DNA of 32,136 nucleotides from Marinobacterium weihaiense (lineage in GTDB: Bacteria; Pseudomonadota; Gammaproteobacteria; Pseudomonadales; Balneatricaceae), in the NCBI RefSeq assembly GCF_019061305.1, contig NZ_JAHQZT010000028.1, forward strand, positions 1-32,136. The letters run 5' to 3'. How positions within the stretch are numbered: the first letter of the stretch is position 1; each line of letters opens with the position of its first letter. This document shows positions 1 through 15,000 of the stretch, one piece after another. The notes beneath the pieces were generated by a model. It ran no database searches, was not told the DNA's origin, and was given only the letters and a program-made list of their open reading frames with translations. Both the position numbers and the translations under genes were made by a program.

Positions 1-3000
1 GCATCTGGCCGGCATGAGTGATTCAAAAGTGATCGTCGCGATCAACAAGGACCCCGACGCGCCGATCTTCCAGGTGGCCGATTACGGCCTCGAAGGGGAT
101 TTGTTCGAGCTGGTACCCGAGCTGACCCAACAGCTGAGGGCCTGACCGCCCGAATGATCAACGGGCCTGACGCCCATTGCGTGCACAATGAAGTATGGCG
201 CAGGCCCGTGGCACCCTAAAGACAACAATAACAGGGGTACACACATGAACCGATTGGACGTTGAGCAGCTGAACAGCCTGCTCTCCGCACTGTATGACGC
301 CTCCATGGACAACCATGGCTGGGGCGATGCGCTTGACCAGCTCAAGGCGCTCTTTTCAGCCAACTATGTCACCCTGATCCTGAAAATGCCGGACACCCAG
401 GCCGAAGACGAACTGGGACTGATGGTATCGGTCGGGGACATGCAGAATTCCGGGGAAGTGGTCTACTTTCCCTACCGCCACAACCTCACGCCTTTTACCA
501 ACCAAACGCCGGACAAGGTGTTCACCGTCGACGATCTGATGAGCGAAGAGGAGTGGCGTGATAGCCCCTACCGCAAGCACTGGTGTGCCTGCAACGACGT
601 CTACCATGTTATGGCCGTGGACATTTCCACCCCGGATTCAGGTACCCTGAGATTCCGTATCACCCGCCCCGAGTCCTCAGCGGCCTTCAGTGAAGACGAC
701 AAGGAACTGTGCCGTTTTCTGCTGCCGCACATTCGCCGCGCGCTTAATATTCGCAACCTGCTGGATCGCAGTCAGGTGATGGGCTCGCTGTATTCCAAGG
801 CCATCAGCCGCCTGTCCATCGCCACCGTCGTCATCGACGAAAGCGGCCAGATCCTGGATGAAAACGTGTTTGCCAAGGAGATTCTGGAATCCGGCGATGG
901 CCTCAAGGTTGTGGGCGGTCGGCTGGAAGCCAGTTATCCCAGTGATAACCGGGAACTGCGCCGTCTGATCAAGGAAACGTTTGAAGGCAAGCGTACGGCG
1001 GGTGACAAAACCCTGCCTGAAGCCATGTCGGTCACCCGGCCCTCCGGTGAGGTCAGCCTGGGGGTGGTGGTGGAGTCGATTCCGTCCACCGCCTGGGCCG
1101 AGGGCAAGGGCCAGCCGGCGGCCGTGGTCTATATCCGCGATGCCGTGGGCAAGTCCCAGGCCAGCAATGAGGTGGCCAAGAAACTCTTCGGTCTCACCCC
1201 GGCCGAAACGGCGCTATCGATCCAGCTGGCCAACGGCCTGTCACTGGAAGAAGCCGCCGAAGCCTTGAATATTCGCCGCAATACCGCCCGTGCCCACCTG
1301 CGCGCCATCTTCTCCAAAACCGGTGTCCGCCGCCAGACCGAACTGGTGCGCATCTTCCTCAACAGTGTGGCCGCACTGGGGCAAGGTGATCAGGAACACT
1401 GACCAATAACCTCGTCTTGTTGAGGTATGTGATCCGCCCCCGGCTGTAGCAATCTGGTTGTCATCAAACGTCAACCAGAGGAGGGACAGCCATGGGGCAG
1501 GTCGTCTTCATTACCGGTGCCAGTCGTGGCATCGGTCGCGCCACCGCTATCGAATTTGCCCGTGCCGGGTTTGATCTGGCACTGAGCGCCCGCACCCTCG
1601 CCAATGGCGATACCCATCCGCACAGTATTCGTACCGCCGACGGTCAGCCGCTGGCCGGCAGCCTGAACGAGACCGCCGAGCAGGCGCGCGCGTTCGGTGT
1701 CGAGGTCAAGGTGGTCCCCATGGACCTGCTCGACAGCGAATCGGTCAGTCAGGCGGTCACGGCCGTGCTGGACCACTATGGCCATATCGATGTGCTGATC
1801 AACAACGCCATCTACCAGGGCCCGGATCTGAACGCGCCGTTTCTGGCGCTGCAGCCGCACACCCTGGCGCGCATGGCGCAGGGGTACATCAGTGCGCCGG
1901 TACAGATTACCCAGCAGGTGTTGCCGGGCATGCTGGCACGGGGGCAGGGCTGCATCATCAACATCACCTCCGGGGCCGGGGAATCCGACCCGCCTGTACC
2001 AGCCACGGCGGGTGGCTGGGGCTACGCCTATGGTGCCGGCAAGGCGGCGGTATCGCGCCTGGCGGGCATTATTGCCCGCGAGCATGGCGACCAGGGCATT
2101 CGTGCCTTTACCGTCAATCCCGGTGTGGTGAATACCGAAACCCTGCGCGCGACCATCGGTGATCAGGGCATTGATGCGTTGGGCAAGGGCGTGGCCGAGC
2201 CTGAACTGCCGGCGGCCGTACTGCACTGGCTGGCCACGTCCGAGCAGGCGGCGGAGTACCAATACCGCACCGTGCACGCCCAGCCCTTTGCCCGCACGCA
2301 CAACATTGCGCCGGGTCAGTCGTGATGCATTTCTAGTCTGAATCAACGATGAGTCTGGCCCCTGCCTGCCCGAGCATGGTCAAGTGGCCATCTTTCGGTC
2401 GCGGGATAACAACAATAATCATGCTCATTGGAGGGCAATCATGATTAAGCAACGGATTCCTGTAGGACGCACGGGGTTGCTGCCGCTGGCACTCGCTGTC
2501 GCCGTTGGTCAGGCACATGCGTTCGAGACCATCTATATCGGTGACGATACCGAGGTCAGCTCTTCGCTGACCCTGTCCTATACCGCGTCGGCACGTACCT
2601 CATCACCGTCGAATGTCTATCTCAACGACATCAATGGCGATGATGCCACGCGCAACTTCGACAAGGGCAGCCTGATCAACAACCGGCTTAACGCCCTGGG
2701 CGAGGTGCGCATTCGTCATGACAACCTCGGTGCCATGCTGCGGGCCAGCATGTTCTACGATGATGTTTATCGCAGCAGCAACGACAACGACTCGCCGGGC
2801 ACTGTCAACAAGGTGGGCCGTTTTGATGAGTTCAGCGACAAGACGCGTGAGCTCAGCGGCTATGACCCGCGCCTGCTGGATGCCTTTGTCTACGGCAACT
2901 TTGTCATCGGTGACAACAACTATCTGTCGGTCAAGGCCGGTCGCCATATTGTCGCCTGGGGCGAGAGCTTATTCTTCCCCAATATCAGCCAGGGCCAGCT

Positions 3001-6000
3001 GCCGGTGGATGCGGCGGTGTTCAACGTGCCTGGTACCGAAGCGAAGGAAGGTTATTTGCCGGTGGGACAGTTGTCTGCCAGCCTGACTTTGACCGATAAC
3101 CTGACCCTGACCGGCTTCTACCAGTATGACTGGGAAAAGACCCGCCTGAACCCTGTTGGGGACTTCTTCGGCAACGACACCTTCGGCCCCGGTGCGCAGT
3201 TCATTCGCCTAGCCACCGGTCCGATCGGCTCGCTGCCGTCTCCGGCGGTGATCAACTATGCCGGTGAAATCCGCCCGGATGACAGCGGTCAGTGGGGCGT
3301 CGGCGCTCGTTACTTGATGGGCGACAGCACCGAAATCGGTCTGTTTCACTACCGTTACCATGATCGGGTCGGAGCGCTGTTTACCGACTTTACCGGCGAT
3401 ACTCGCTACTCCTCGTTTGATGGCTTCAACGGTTGCACCGCGAGTACGGGTGGCAATGCCTGTTACAAGCTGGGCTACTTCGACGACATCAAGCTGACCG
3501 GTGTGAGCATCAGTTCCAAGGTGGGCGATGTGCAGCTCGGCGGTGACATCAGTTACCGCGACGGGGCGCCGGTATACCTTGAAAACGGTGCGCCGACACG
3601 TGGCAGCTACCTGCAGACCAACCTGAACGGCGTCTACATCATGGGCCCGAGCGCGCTGGCACAGCAGACCACCCTGATGGCGGAAGTGGTACACGAGCGC
3701 ATTCATGATGTGGATACCCTGACCATCACCTCCGGCGGTGTCAGCAGTCGACACGACCGCTTCGAATATGATGGTCAGACCCGCAACAATGCGGCCATGT
3801 CACTGGCGGCCTTCATGGACTACCCGGGCATTTTCAGCGGCTGGGATTTGACCACCAAGGCGATCTGGACCCAGAACATCGATGGCAGCGGCTTTGCCGG
3901 CGCCGGTCTGGGCCGTGACGAAAAACGCCTCACGCTGGGGGCCGATTTCGAATACCTGGGCAACATGCAGCTGGGCCTCACCTGGGTGAATTACCTCAGC
4001 TCCGCCAGTCTCGAGAAGAAGCGCATGATGTCTGACCGCGACTATGTCTCGCTCAGCGCCAAATACACCTTCTGAACCGCAGGGATGATGAGATGAAAAT
4101 GAAGTACTCAACGCTGGCAGCCGCGATCGCGCTGCATACCGCACTGCTCAGTGGCACCGCGCTGGCCGCGGCCACTGCCGAAGAACTGGCCGAACTGGGC
4201 AATAGCCGCACCTGTGTCGGCTCGCTCAAAGCCGGCAATGACGCGGGCACCATTCCCGAGTGGAGCGGCAAGTGGCAGGGCGTGCCGGACCATGTCAATT
4301 TTGAAGGCACCGGCAACCACCCGGTGGACCCTTACCCGCAGGATACGCCTAAATTCGTGATCACGGCGCAGAACATGGCTGAGCATGCCGACAAGCTGTC
4401 GGCGGGGCAGAAGGCGCTGTTTGAGAAATACCCCGATACCTTCCAGATGCCGGTCTACCCGTCCCGACGCGATTTCCGTTTCCCGGACAACGTATGTGAG
4501 GTAACACGCCAGAATGCGCAGAGCGCCAAGCTGGTCAACGACGGCGAGGGGGTCGAGGCGACCACCGGCGGGATCCTGTTCCCCTTCCCGAAGAGCGGTC
4601 TGGAACTGCTGACACCGGGGCACGCCAACCCGGAGCACATGCGCTATGAACTGCAGCGCGTGTGGGTACTGGAGGCCAACCTCAAGGATGATTACCGCCA
4701 TATCTACGGCAAGCGTCACATGTACATCGATGCCGACACCTGGTTCATGGTGATGGCCGATAACTATGACGCCCGTGGCGGCCTGTGGCGTACCTCCATG
4801 GTGAATTATTTCTATGCCTATGAGGCGCAGACCTGGCAGGCGGGCGTGGGTTTCTACCACGACCTTCAGGCCGGCAGCTACCTGGCGTTCAACCTGATCA
4901 ATGAACAGCCCAAGGGCTACACCCTCAACGAAGGCGATCTGTCGGATCGCGACTTTGGACCTCAGGCAGCACGCCGCGCGGGTCTTTAACTGATGGCGGG
5001 CACCCCAGGGGTGCCCGTTTTATCCACTCAACACGGAGCGACACCCTATGGAGTTCCGCTTTACTGAAGAACAACAGATGATCCGCGAAACAGCCGCGGG
5101 TTTCCTGGCCGATTGTTCAACCTCGGCGGCAGTGCGAGAGGCGATGGCCACCGAATCGGGTCATGACCTGTCGCTCTGGCGGCAGCTGTGCGATGACCTC
5201 TACCTGCATGCCATTACCCTGCCCGAATCGATGGGCGGCATGGGGCTGGGGTATGTCGAACTGGTTGCGGTGATGGAGCAGATGGGACGCTATCTGGCGT
5301 GCAGCCCCTTTTTCGCCACCGTCGGTCAGGCGCTGCCGGCCCTGCAGCTAGCCGGCGGTGAGGCGGCAACACCCTGGCTGGAACGGCTGCTGGCGGGTGA
5401 AACGGCCGGCCTGGCCTGGATCGGTCGGGAGGCGCCGGGGTGTGACGCGGTCACGGCGACCTGCACTCCGACCGCTGACGGTTACCGCATCAGCGGCGAC
5501 TACCGGCTGGTGGTGGATGGCCACACGGCCGGCCTGCTGGTGCTGGCGGCACGCCTGCCGGACAGCCGGGGGCGCGAGGGTGTGCACCTGTTCGTGGTGG
5601 ATGCCGAACATGCGGGGCTGCACCGGCAATGGACGCCCACCCTGGACCAGACGCGCCATCTGGCACGGGTCCAGGTGGACGGTCTTGAATTGCCGGCCGA
5701 GGCCTGTCTGACAGGGGATGGGCAGGGCGGCGCCATACTGGAGCAGGTCTTGCAGCTGGCCACGGTCGCCTTGGCCGCCGAGCAGGTCGGCGTGGCCCAG
5801 CAGGTGCAGGACCTGGCGGTGCAATACACCAAGGAGCGTGAGCAGTTTGGTCGCCCCATTGCCAGTTTTCAGGCGATCAAGCACAAGGCGGCGGACATGA
5901 TGTTGCGCACGGAAGTGGCTCGTTCTGCCTGCTACTACGCGGCCTGTGTGGCGGACGAAGCCTGGCAGGGCGGGGCGCTGGCGGATGAGTTGTCCGAGGC

Positions 6001-9000
6001 CGCGGCCATCGCCAAGTCCTATTGCTCGGAAGCGGCCCTCCTTAATGCCGGTGAAGCCCTGCAGATGCATGGCGGTGTCGGCTTTACCTGGGAATATGAC
6101 GTGCACCTGTATTTCAAGCGTGCCAAGGCCAGCGAGTTGATGCTGGGTAACGTGAGCGAACACCGCGAAGCCCTGGCGCGGCTGTTGCTGGATGAAGGAG
6201 AGCAGGCATGAAACTGAGCTTCAGCGCTGAAGACGAACGTTTTCGTACCGAAGTCGCCGACTGGCTGGCGGCCAATCTGACCGGCGAGTTCGCCCAACTG
6301 AAATTCCGTGGTGGCCCCGGTGATGAACACAGCTTCCCCGACGAGCGCAAGCGGTGGGAACAGCGCCTGGCCGAGGGGGGCTGGACCTGTGTTGGCTGGC
6401 CCAAGGCGCATGGCGGTCGCGGCTGCAGCATTGAGCAGCAGGTGATCTTCTTCGAGGAATACGCCCGTGCCGGCGCGCCGGGGCGTGTGGGGCACATCGG
6501 GGAAGGCCTGACCGGGCCGACCCTGATCGCCTTCGGTACGCCCGAGCAGCAGGCCCGTTATCTACCGGGCATCCTCAACGGCACCGAACTCTGGTGCCAG
6601 GGCTACTCCGAGCCGGGGGCCGGTTCCGATCTGGCCAACGTGAAAACCAAGGCGCGCTTCGATGCCGAGCACAACCGTTGGGTCATCAATGGCCAGAAGG
6701 TCTGGACCTCGCTGGCGCATGAGTCCGATTACTGCTTCGTGATCGCCCGTACCGATCCGGACTCCGTTGGCCACAAGGGGCTGGGTTTCTTCCTGGTGAA
6801 GATGGATCAGCCAGGCATCGAGGTGCGCCCCATCCAGCAGATCACCGGCTCATCCGAGTTCAACGAGGTGTTCTTCGATGATGCGGTCTGCGGTGCCGGT
6901 GACATTGTCGGTGCGCCCGGCGATGGCTGGAAGGTGGCCATGGGACTGCTGGGCTTCGAGCGCGGCGTATCCACCCTGGGACAGCAGATGCAGTTCCAGA
7001 ACGAGCTGGATGAAGTGATCCGCGTCGCGAAAGAAAACGGCAAGGATCGTGATCCGGTGATCCGTCAGCGCATCGCCAAGGCCCATGCCGAGCTGAAGAT
7101 CATGCGCTACAACAGCCTGCGCATGCTCTCCGGCCAAAGCGGCAGCGATGGCAGCCTGCAGCGCGAGGCCCTGATCTACAAGCTGTTCTGGGCGACCTGG
7201 CACCGCAGTCTGGGTGAGTTGGCCATTGATGTCTGTGGCCAGCAGGGACAGCTGCTGGAGGCGGCGCCCTACGCGTTGAATCGGTTGCAGTCGCTGTTTC
7301 TGTACGTGCGATCGGATACCATCTATGGCGGCAGCAACCAGATCCAGCGCAACATCATTGCCGAGCGTGGGCTGGAGATGCCGCGCGAGCCCCGGTGGCG
7401 CTGAGCGTCACCTTGATCTGACGAGGAAATCCCATGTCCGAACACCGACAGCAAGCGTTTACTCCCGTGCAGCTGGGGCCGATCACCCTGCGCAACCGTT
7501 TCATCCGGGCCGGCGCCAACGAGGCCATGAGTCTGGATGGCACGCCAACCCGGGCCATGGTCAAGCATCACCGTGACATGGCGCGCGGCGGCGTGGCCCT
7601 GACCACTGTGGCCTACGGGGCCGTATCCGAACGTGGCCGTACCCTGCCCAATCAGATCTGGCTGCGCGAGGCAATCGTTCCGGACCTCAAGGTGCTGACC
7701 GATGCGGTGCACGCCGAAGGCGGCAAAATCTCCATGCAGTTGACGCACGGTGGCTCCTTCATCACTTCCATCCGGGTGAAGGGGCGTACCATCAGCGCCT
7801 CTTCCGGCATCAACAAGGCAGGGCTGCTGTGCGGCAACCTGTTGCAGCGGGGCATGAAGGAAGCCGACATGGCCGAGGTGACGCGGGAGTTCGTGCGCGC
7901 CGCCGAGCTGTGTCGCGAGGCCGGGTTTGATGCCGTCGAGCTGCACATGGGCCACGGTTACCTGTTGAATCAGTTCATCTCGCCGCTCTCCAACAAGCGC
8001 AAGGATGAATACGGCGGCAGTGCCGAGAACCGGGCGCGTTTTCCGGCTCAGGTGCTGCGCGCGGTCAAGCAGGCGGTGGGCCAGGATCTGGCGGTACTGG
8101 CCAAGATCAATGTGGCGGATGGCGTGCGTCGGGGGGCAACGGTCGAGGATGCCATCGTTACCGGCCGTCTCCTGCAGGATGCGGGGGCGGACATGCTGGT
8201 GCTCTCTGGCGGTCGCAACATTGAATCCGGCTGGTTCATGTTCGGCAGCAACATGAATCTGGACGAGATGAGCAAGGTGCTGGCGGAGCAGAAGCTGACG
8301 CTGGCCATGATTAAGCTGTCACAGAAGGGTGTGCCCCAGGTGAAGTTTCGCCCCATGTATTTCCTGGATTACTCGCGCAAGATCCGCGCGGCACTGGATA
8401 TCCCGCTGGGCTATCTGGGCGGCGTCTCCTCCATGGCGGATGTGGAAACGGCGATGGCGGAAGGCTTTGAAGCGGTGGTGATGGCCCGCCCGCTGCTGCA
8501 TGATCCCGAGCTGGTGCGCAAGTTCCAGCAGGGCCTGGTCAGCAAGAGCGGCTGCACCCACTGCAACGGCTGCGTGCCCTACATCTACCATCCTGGCGGC
8601 ACCCGCTGCATCGAAAACCCGCCCAATGACGTGGCACTGAACCAGCAGCCGGCGCGCATGGACGGCATCTGACGGGCGCGGTCCGTCGGCCATACAGTCT
8701 GTTGCAGGCGCGCTCACATGCAGCCGTGTTGATGAAGGCATGGAAGCTCGCCTTGCGCGCGAAGGGAGTGGGCAAACGGGCAAAAAAAGACCCCCGGGGT
8801 GTGCGGCCGCCGGGGGCAAAAAACCATGCGAGATGGCAAGTGCAACAGAGGTATTGCTTGGTTCAGCAGCGGCGCTTATGCCGTGAGGCTGCCGCCGTTG
8901 AGGGGGTGAATCTGGCCGGTAACCCAGCTGGCTTCGGTGGAGGCCAGGTAGGCCACGCCCGCGCCCACGTCTTCCGGTGAACCGGCGCGGGGCACCATGC

Positions 9001-12000
9001 AGCTCTTGGCCGCGATTTTTTCCGATCCTTCCCAGTTGTTCATGGTGCCCAGCGAAAGACCATTGACGGTGACGCCCTGGCGGCCGGTTTCGGCGGCCAG
9101 CTGGCGGATGAAGCCGACAGCACCGGCCTTGGAGGCGGCATAGGCAGCGATACCCATGGGCACCCCGGCGCGCCAGGATTCGGAGGTGATGCAGATGAAG
9201 CGGCCCCAGCCCTGTTCCAGCATGCCGGGCAGAACCGCCTGGGCGGCATGCATCAGCGCGTTCAGGTTCAGATCTAGAAACTGCTGCCACTGCGCCGGGT
9301 CGGATTCCAAGAATTTGCCATAGCCCATGCCATCGGTGGGAACACCGGCATTGGCGACAAAAATGTCCAGACTGCCGAAGGCGTCATTGACGGCGGCAAC
9401 CATCTGTTTCAGCTGAGCCGGGTCGGTGATGTCGGCGGCGACACCGATGACATCAAAGCCTTCGCTGCGCAGCTGTTCGGCGGCGGCATCGGCGCGGTCT
9501 TGATAGAAGTCATTGATCGCTACGCGGGCGCCCTGACGGGCCAGTGCACGGGCCACGCCCAGTCCCATGCCGCGACCGGCGCCGGTGACCAGAGCATTTT
9601 TGCCCTTGAGTGAAAACAGCGGTTCCATGTGTGACGTCTCCTTGTTGATCTTATGTGTCGGTGACGAGTGCGGCTGAATGTTCAGTGTGGCCGCACTTAC
9701 TGGCCCGTAAAGTCGGGGTGGCGCTTGTCCAGGAAGGCCTGCATGCCTTCATGCTGGTCACGGGAGGCAAACAGCATGGCGTTGGCCTTGCGCTCCAGTG
9801 ACAGCGCGCTTTCCAGTGACGCATCCATGCCATGCAGGATGCACTCCTTGATCTGTTCCACCGCCAGCGGCGGCATGCGGGCGATGGTACGGGCGGTTTT
9901 CAGCGCCGTAGTCATGACCTGGTCATCCGGGCAGACCTCGCTGACCAGTCCGCCCACCCAGGCTTCCTGTGCGGTAATCGGCCGTCCGGTCAGTGCCATG
10001 CTCATGGCCTTGGTCTTGCCGACGGCACGCACCAGGCGCTGGGTGCCACCGATCCCCGGCATGATGCCGATGCGAATCTCGGGCTGGCAGAAGCTGGCGC
10101 CTTCGCCGGCAATCAGGATGTCGGCATGCATCGCCAGTTCACAGCCGCCGCCGAAGGCATAGCCGCAGATGGCCGCCACCACCGGCTTGGGGCAGTGCTG
10201 GATCGGCGCCCAGACCCGTTCGGTATGACGCTTGTAGATCTCGATGGGATCGGCGTCGATCAGGCCGGTAATGTCGCCGCCGGCGGCAAAGACCTTGTCG
10301 CCGCCGGTCAGCACGATACAGCGCACGCTGTTGTCGTCGGCCAGCTCGGTAAAGCGACGATTGAGCTGCTGCTGCAGTTCAAGGCTCAGGGCGTTGGTGG
10401 CGTGCGGGCGGTTCAGCCGCAGCACGGCGATGCCGGGCTCGGGACGCTCCAGCAGCAGGGTATCTTCGGGACGTTGTGAGTCGGTCACGGCACTCGCCTC
10501 GCTGACAATGGATAGTGATGGCGATTCTGTCAGCACGGGGCAAATAAACATCGTCCGTTCAGACGAAGAGTGAGTAACGGGCCGCTGATTAGACTGCAGA
10601 CATCAAGAAAAATAAGGAGGCGTGTATGACGCAGTTTGATTACAGCGGTCAGGTGGTTCTGGTGACCGGTGGCACCAAGGGAATCGGTGCCGGTATCGCC
10701 CGCGCGTTTCTGGCGGCAGGTGCCACCGTGATTGTATGCGGCCGTAATGCACCGGAACAACTGCCCAGCGCCAACGATCGCGAAGCCGTCTTCATGCCGC
10801 TGGATGTGCGCGACTATGACGCGGCCGAAGTGCTGCTGCAGACCATTGTCAATGAATACGGTCGATTGGACGTGCTGGTTAACAATGCCGGAGGCGCGCC
10901 TCATGCGCTGGCCGGTGAGGTGTCGCCACGCTTCCACGAGGGCATTCTGCGTCTGAACCTGATCGCACCGCTCAACCTGGCACAGTTGGCCAACCGCCAC
11001 ATGCAGCAGCAGGAGCAGGGCGGCAGCATCATCTTTATCGGCAGCATCAGCGCGCTGCGGGCCTCACCGGGTACCGCCGCCTACGGTGCCGCCAAGGCTG
11101 GCATCCTGTCACTGACGTCATCGCTGGCGGTGGAGTGGGCGCCGAAGGTACGCGTCACGGCGGTCAGCCCCGGCCTGGTGCAAACCGAGCAGTCTCACCT
11201 GCATTTTGGTGACGAGGCCGGTATTGCCGCCGTGGCCGCCACCATCCCGGCCGGCCGCATGGCCACGCCGGAAGATATTGGCAACGGCTGTCTGTACATG
11301 GCCTCACCACTGGCCTCCTATGCCGGCGGCAGCAACCTGCTGCTGAACGGCGGTGGCGAAAAACCCGCATTCTTGCAGGCCCAAACGGCCGACAACTGAA
11401 TACAACCCGGCGCCGCCCGCGACCGGGTGGCCCCATATCGCAAAGGAGACGTATCTTGGCTGATTACGAATGGTTATCGGAAGTACGTTCCATGGTGGGG
11501 CGGGAATATGGCCGCATCTACGCATGGGACGAAGTAAACCCGGCGATGGTTCGGCAATGGTGTGAGGTGATGGGCGTGGACAACCCGCTCTACACCGACC
11601 CTGACTATGCCGCCACCACCGAGTTCGGTGAACTGGTTGCGCCCCCGGCCATGCTCCAGGCCTGGTGTCTGGAAGGGCTGCACATGAACAACTACCCGCC
11701 GGGCTCCACCGATGAGAACCCCTATGAAGTGTTGGGCTTGATCGAAGCCCAGGGGTACCCGGCGGTGGTGGCGGTGAACTCCGAGCTGAGCTTTGACCGC
11801 TATGTGCGCATGGGTGAAAAACTCTACTACACCACCCTGATCAAGGAAGTCAGCGAAGAGAAAACCACGGCCCTGGGCACCGGTTTCTTCGTGACTCAGG
11901 TGATGTCCTTCTTCTCTGAAAAGCCCGAGGGCGACGAGAAAGTGGGTGAACTGCTGTTCCGCGTGATCAAGTTCAAGCCGGCGCAGCAGCCCAAGGCGGT

Positions 12001-15000
12001 CGAAAAGAGCGAATCTGCGGTCCCCACGATCAAGCGTCCCAAGCCGGGCATCAGCGATGACACCCGTTTCTTCTGGGAAGGCTGCGAAGCCGGTGAACTG
12101 CGCATTCAGCACTGCACCAGCTGCAACAAGCTGCAGCATCCGCCGGCGCCGGTGTGCAGCCACTGCCAGAGCTTTGAACTGGACTACCGGGTCAGCACCG
12201 GCAAGGGCGAACTCTACTCTTTCGTGGTGATGCACTACCCGGAAGTACCGCCGTTTGACTACCCCAACCCGATCGGCCTGATTCAGCTGGACGAGGGGGT
12301 GCGCATCCCCGCCGGTCTGACCGGTGTGAATCCGTCTGACCTGGAGATTGGCCAGCGTGTCGAGGTCGAGTTCCAGACTTTCGATGATGAACTGACGCTG
12401 CCGCTGTTTCGACCGGCCACCGCCTGAGGAGGAAGCATGGACTTTTCACTGACTGAAGACCAGCGCGCCATTGCCGACATGGCGGGCGGGCTGTTTACCG
12501 ACTTCTGCACCGACGAGAAGCTGCGCGACTTCGATGAAGCCGGCGCCACCCTGATGCAGGATCTGTGGCAGACCTGTGTCGAAACCGGCCTGCACTCACT
12601 GTACATCCCGGAAGCAGCGGGCGGCAGTGGTTTGGGCATGACCGAACTGATGCTGGTGTTGGAAGCTCAGGGCAAGGGGTTGGGCCTGGTGCCGCTGTGG
12701 CGCCATCAGGTGGCGGCCGCGGCACTGGCCGAGTTTGCACCCGAGCACTTTGCCACTGTGCTGGAATCGGCGGCGACGGCCGAGCAGATACTGACACTGA
12801 ACACCGCCGATCAGAGCCGTGCGACCGGCCTGGACCTGACCGCCACCCGCAATGCCGACGGCTGGGTGTTGGAGGGTATCGCCCATGCGGTGCCGGGGGC
12901 GGGCGAGGCCGCAGCGGCGCTGGTGCTGGTACAGACAGAAGAGGGCGTGCGCCCGGCCTGTGTCGGGTTTGATGCCGCCGGTCTCAAGCGGGTCGAAGGC
13001 GTGCTGACCCAGGGCGAGAGCGTGGCCGACCTAGAATTCGACGAGGTCCAGCTGCCGGCGGAGGCAGTCTTGCCGCTGGAAGCCACCGACTGGCTGGAAA
13101 CCCGCGCCATCGCTGCGCAGGCAGCCCTGCAGTTGGGCGTCAGCGCCGAACAGATTCGCCGCACCGTTGAATACGTCAGCGAGCGTGTTCAGTTCGGCCG
13201 ACCCATTGGCCAGTTCCAGGCGGTGCAGATGAGCATGGCCGACTGCCAAGTGGCGCTGGAAACCCTGCGTTCGGCGCTGTGGCAGCTGTGCTACCGCCTG
13301 GATGCCGGCCTGCCGGCGCCGTCCGAAGCGCTGGCCACGGCCTGGCTGGCCAGCGAAGCCGGTCACAAGATCGGGCATGTTGCCCAGCACGTGCATGGCG
13401 GCATCGGCGTCGACAAGACCTATCCGATTCACCGTTTTCTTTACTGGAGCCGCGCCCTGAGTCTGGGCCTGGGCGGCAGCCGAGCCACGCTTGAGCGTCT
13501 CGGTGACTGGTTGGCAACTCACGATACCCTGGGATGGAAATATGACCTCGATGAAAACCATGCGATTTGAAGACGTCAGCCTCGGTGATCAGTTGCCGGC
13601 GCTGGAAATCCCCATCACCGTGGCGCTGATCGCCGGCGGTGCCATCGCGACCCGTGACTACTTCCCGGGGCATCACGACAAGGATGCGGCTCAGGAACTG
13701 GGTTCTCCCCATGTGTTCATGAACATCCTCACCACCAGTGGGCTGGTGGAGCGGTTTGTCGAGCAGTGGTGCGGCCCTGAAGGTCGTTTTCAGGATCTGA
13801 AAATCCGCCTGGGCGCGCCGAACTATCCCGGCGACACCATGACCTTCAAGGGCGAGATCACCGCGCTGGATGCGGACACCCGCACCGCCGAAGTGACCCT
13901 GAAGGGCAAGAATTCCATGGGCAATCACGTCACCGGTACGGTGGCGGTCACGCTGCCCTGAGCCGGAGGAGAACAGAATGAGCGATAACATCAGCAACAA
14001 GGCCGCCATCGTTGGCCTTGGCGCCACCGAATTTTCCAAGAACTCCGGCCGGACCGAGCTGCGCCTGGCGATGGAAGCCACCCTGGCCGCGCTGGAAGAT
14101 GCCGGTATCGATCCGTCCGAAGTGGACGGTTTCAGCAGCTACTCCGTGGACAAGGTGCCGGAGTACGAGATCGCCCGTCTGCTGGGCTGCAAGGACGTCA
14201 AGTTCTTCTCCCAGATCCCGCACGGTGGTGGCGCCGCCTGTGCGCCGATCATGCACGCGGCCATGGCCGTGGCCACCGGTGTCGCCAAGACCGTGGTGGT
14301 CTACCGCGCCATGAACGAGCGCTCCTGGTACCGCTTCGGTACCGGCAGCTACGGCTTTGCCGATACGCCGATCTTCGAGAACGTCAACTACGGCTGGTAC
14401 ATGCCGCACGGTTTCCACACCCCGGCGGCCTGGGTTGGCATGTTTGCCCAGCGTTACATGCACACCTACGGCGCCACCTCGGAAGACTTCGGTCGCGTGG
14501 CGGTGGCGGTGCGTGATTTCGCGGCGACCAACCCCAACGCCTTCTTCTATGAGAAGCCGATCACCCTGGAAGACCACCAGAACTCGCGCTGGATCTGCGA
14601 GCCGCTGCACCTGCTCGACTGCTGTCAGGAGTCTGACGGTGCCGTGGCGATGGTGATCACCAGCGCCGACCGTGCCAAGGATCTGAAGCAGAAGCCGGTG
14701 CTGATCAAGGCCGGTTCCCAGGGCATCGCCGATGGCCAGCAGATCATGACGTCCTACTACCGCGAAGACATCACCGGCCTGCCGGAGATGGGCGTGGTGG
14801 CGCGCGAGTTGTACCGCCAGTCCGGTTTGGCCCCGGACGATATCCAGACTGCGGTGATCTACGACCACTTCACGCCGTTCGTGCTGCCGCAGCTGGAAGA
14901 GTTCGGTTTTGCCAAGCGTGGCGAGGCCAAGGACTTCATCCGTGCCGGGCATCATGCCCGTGGCGGCAAGCTGCCGATCAACACCCATGGCGGCCAGCTG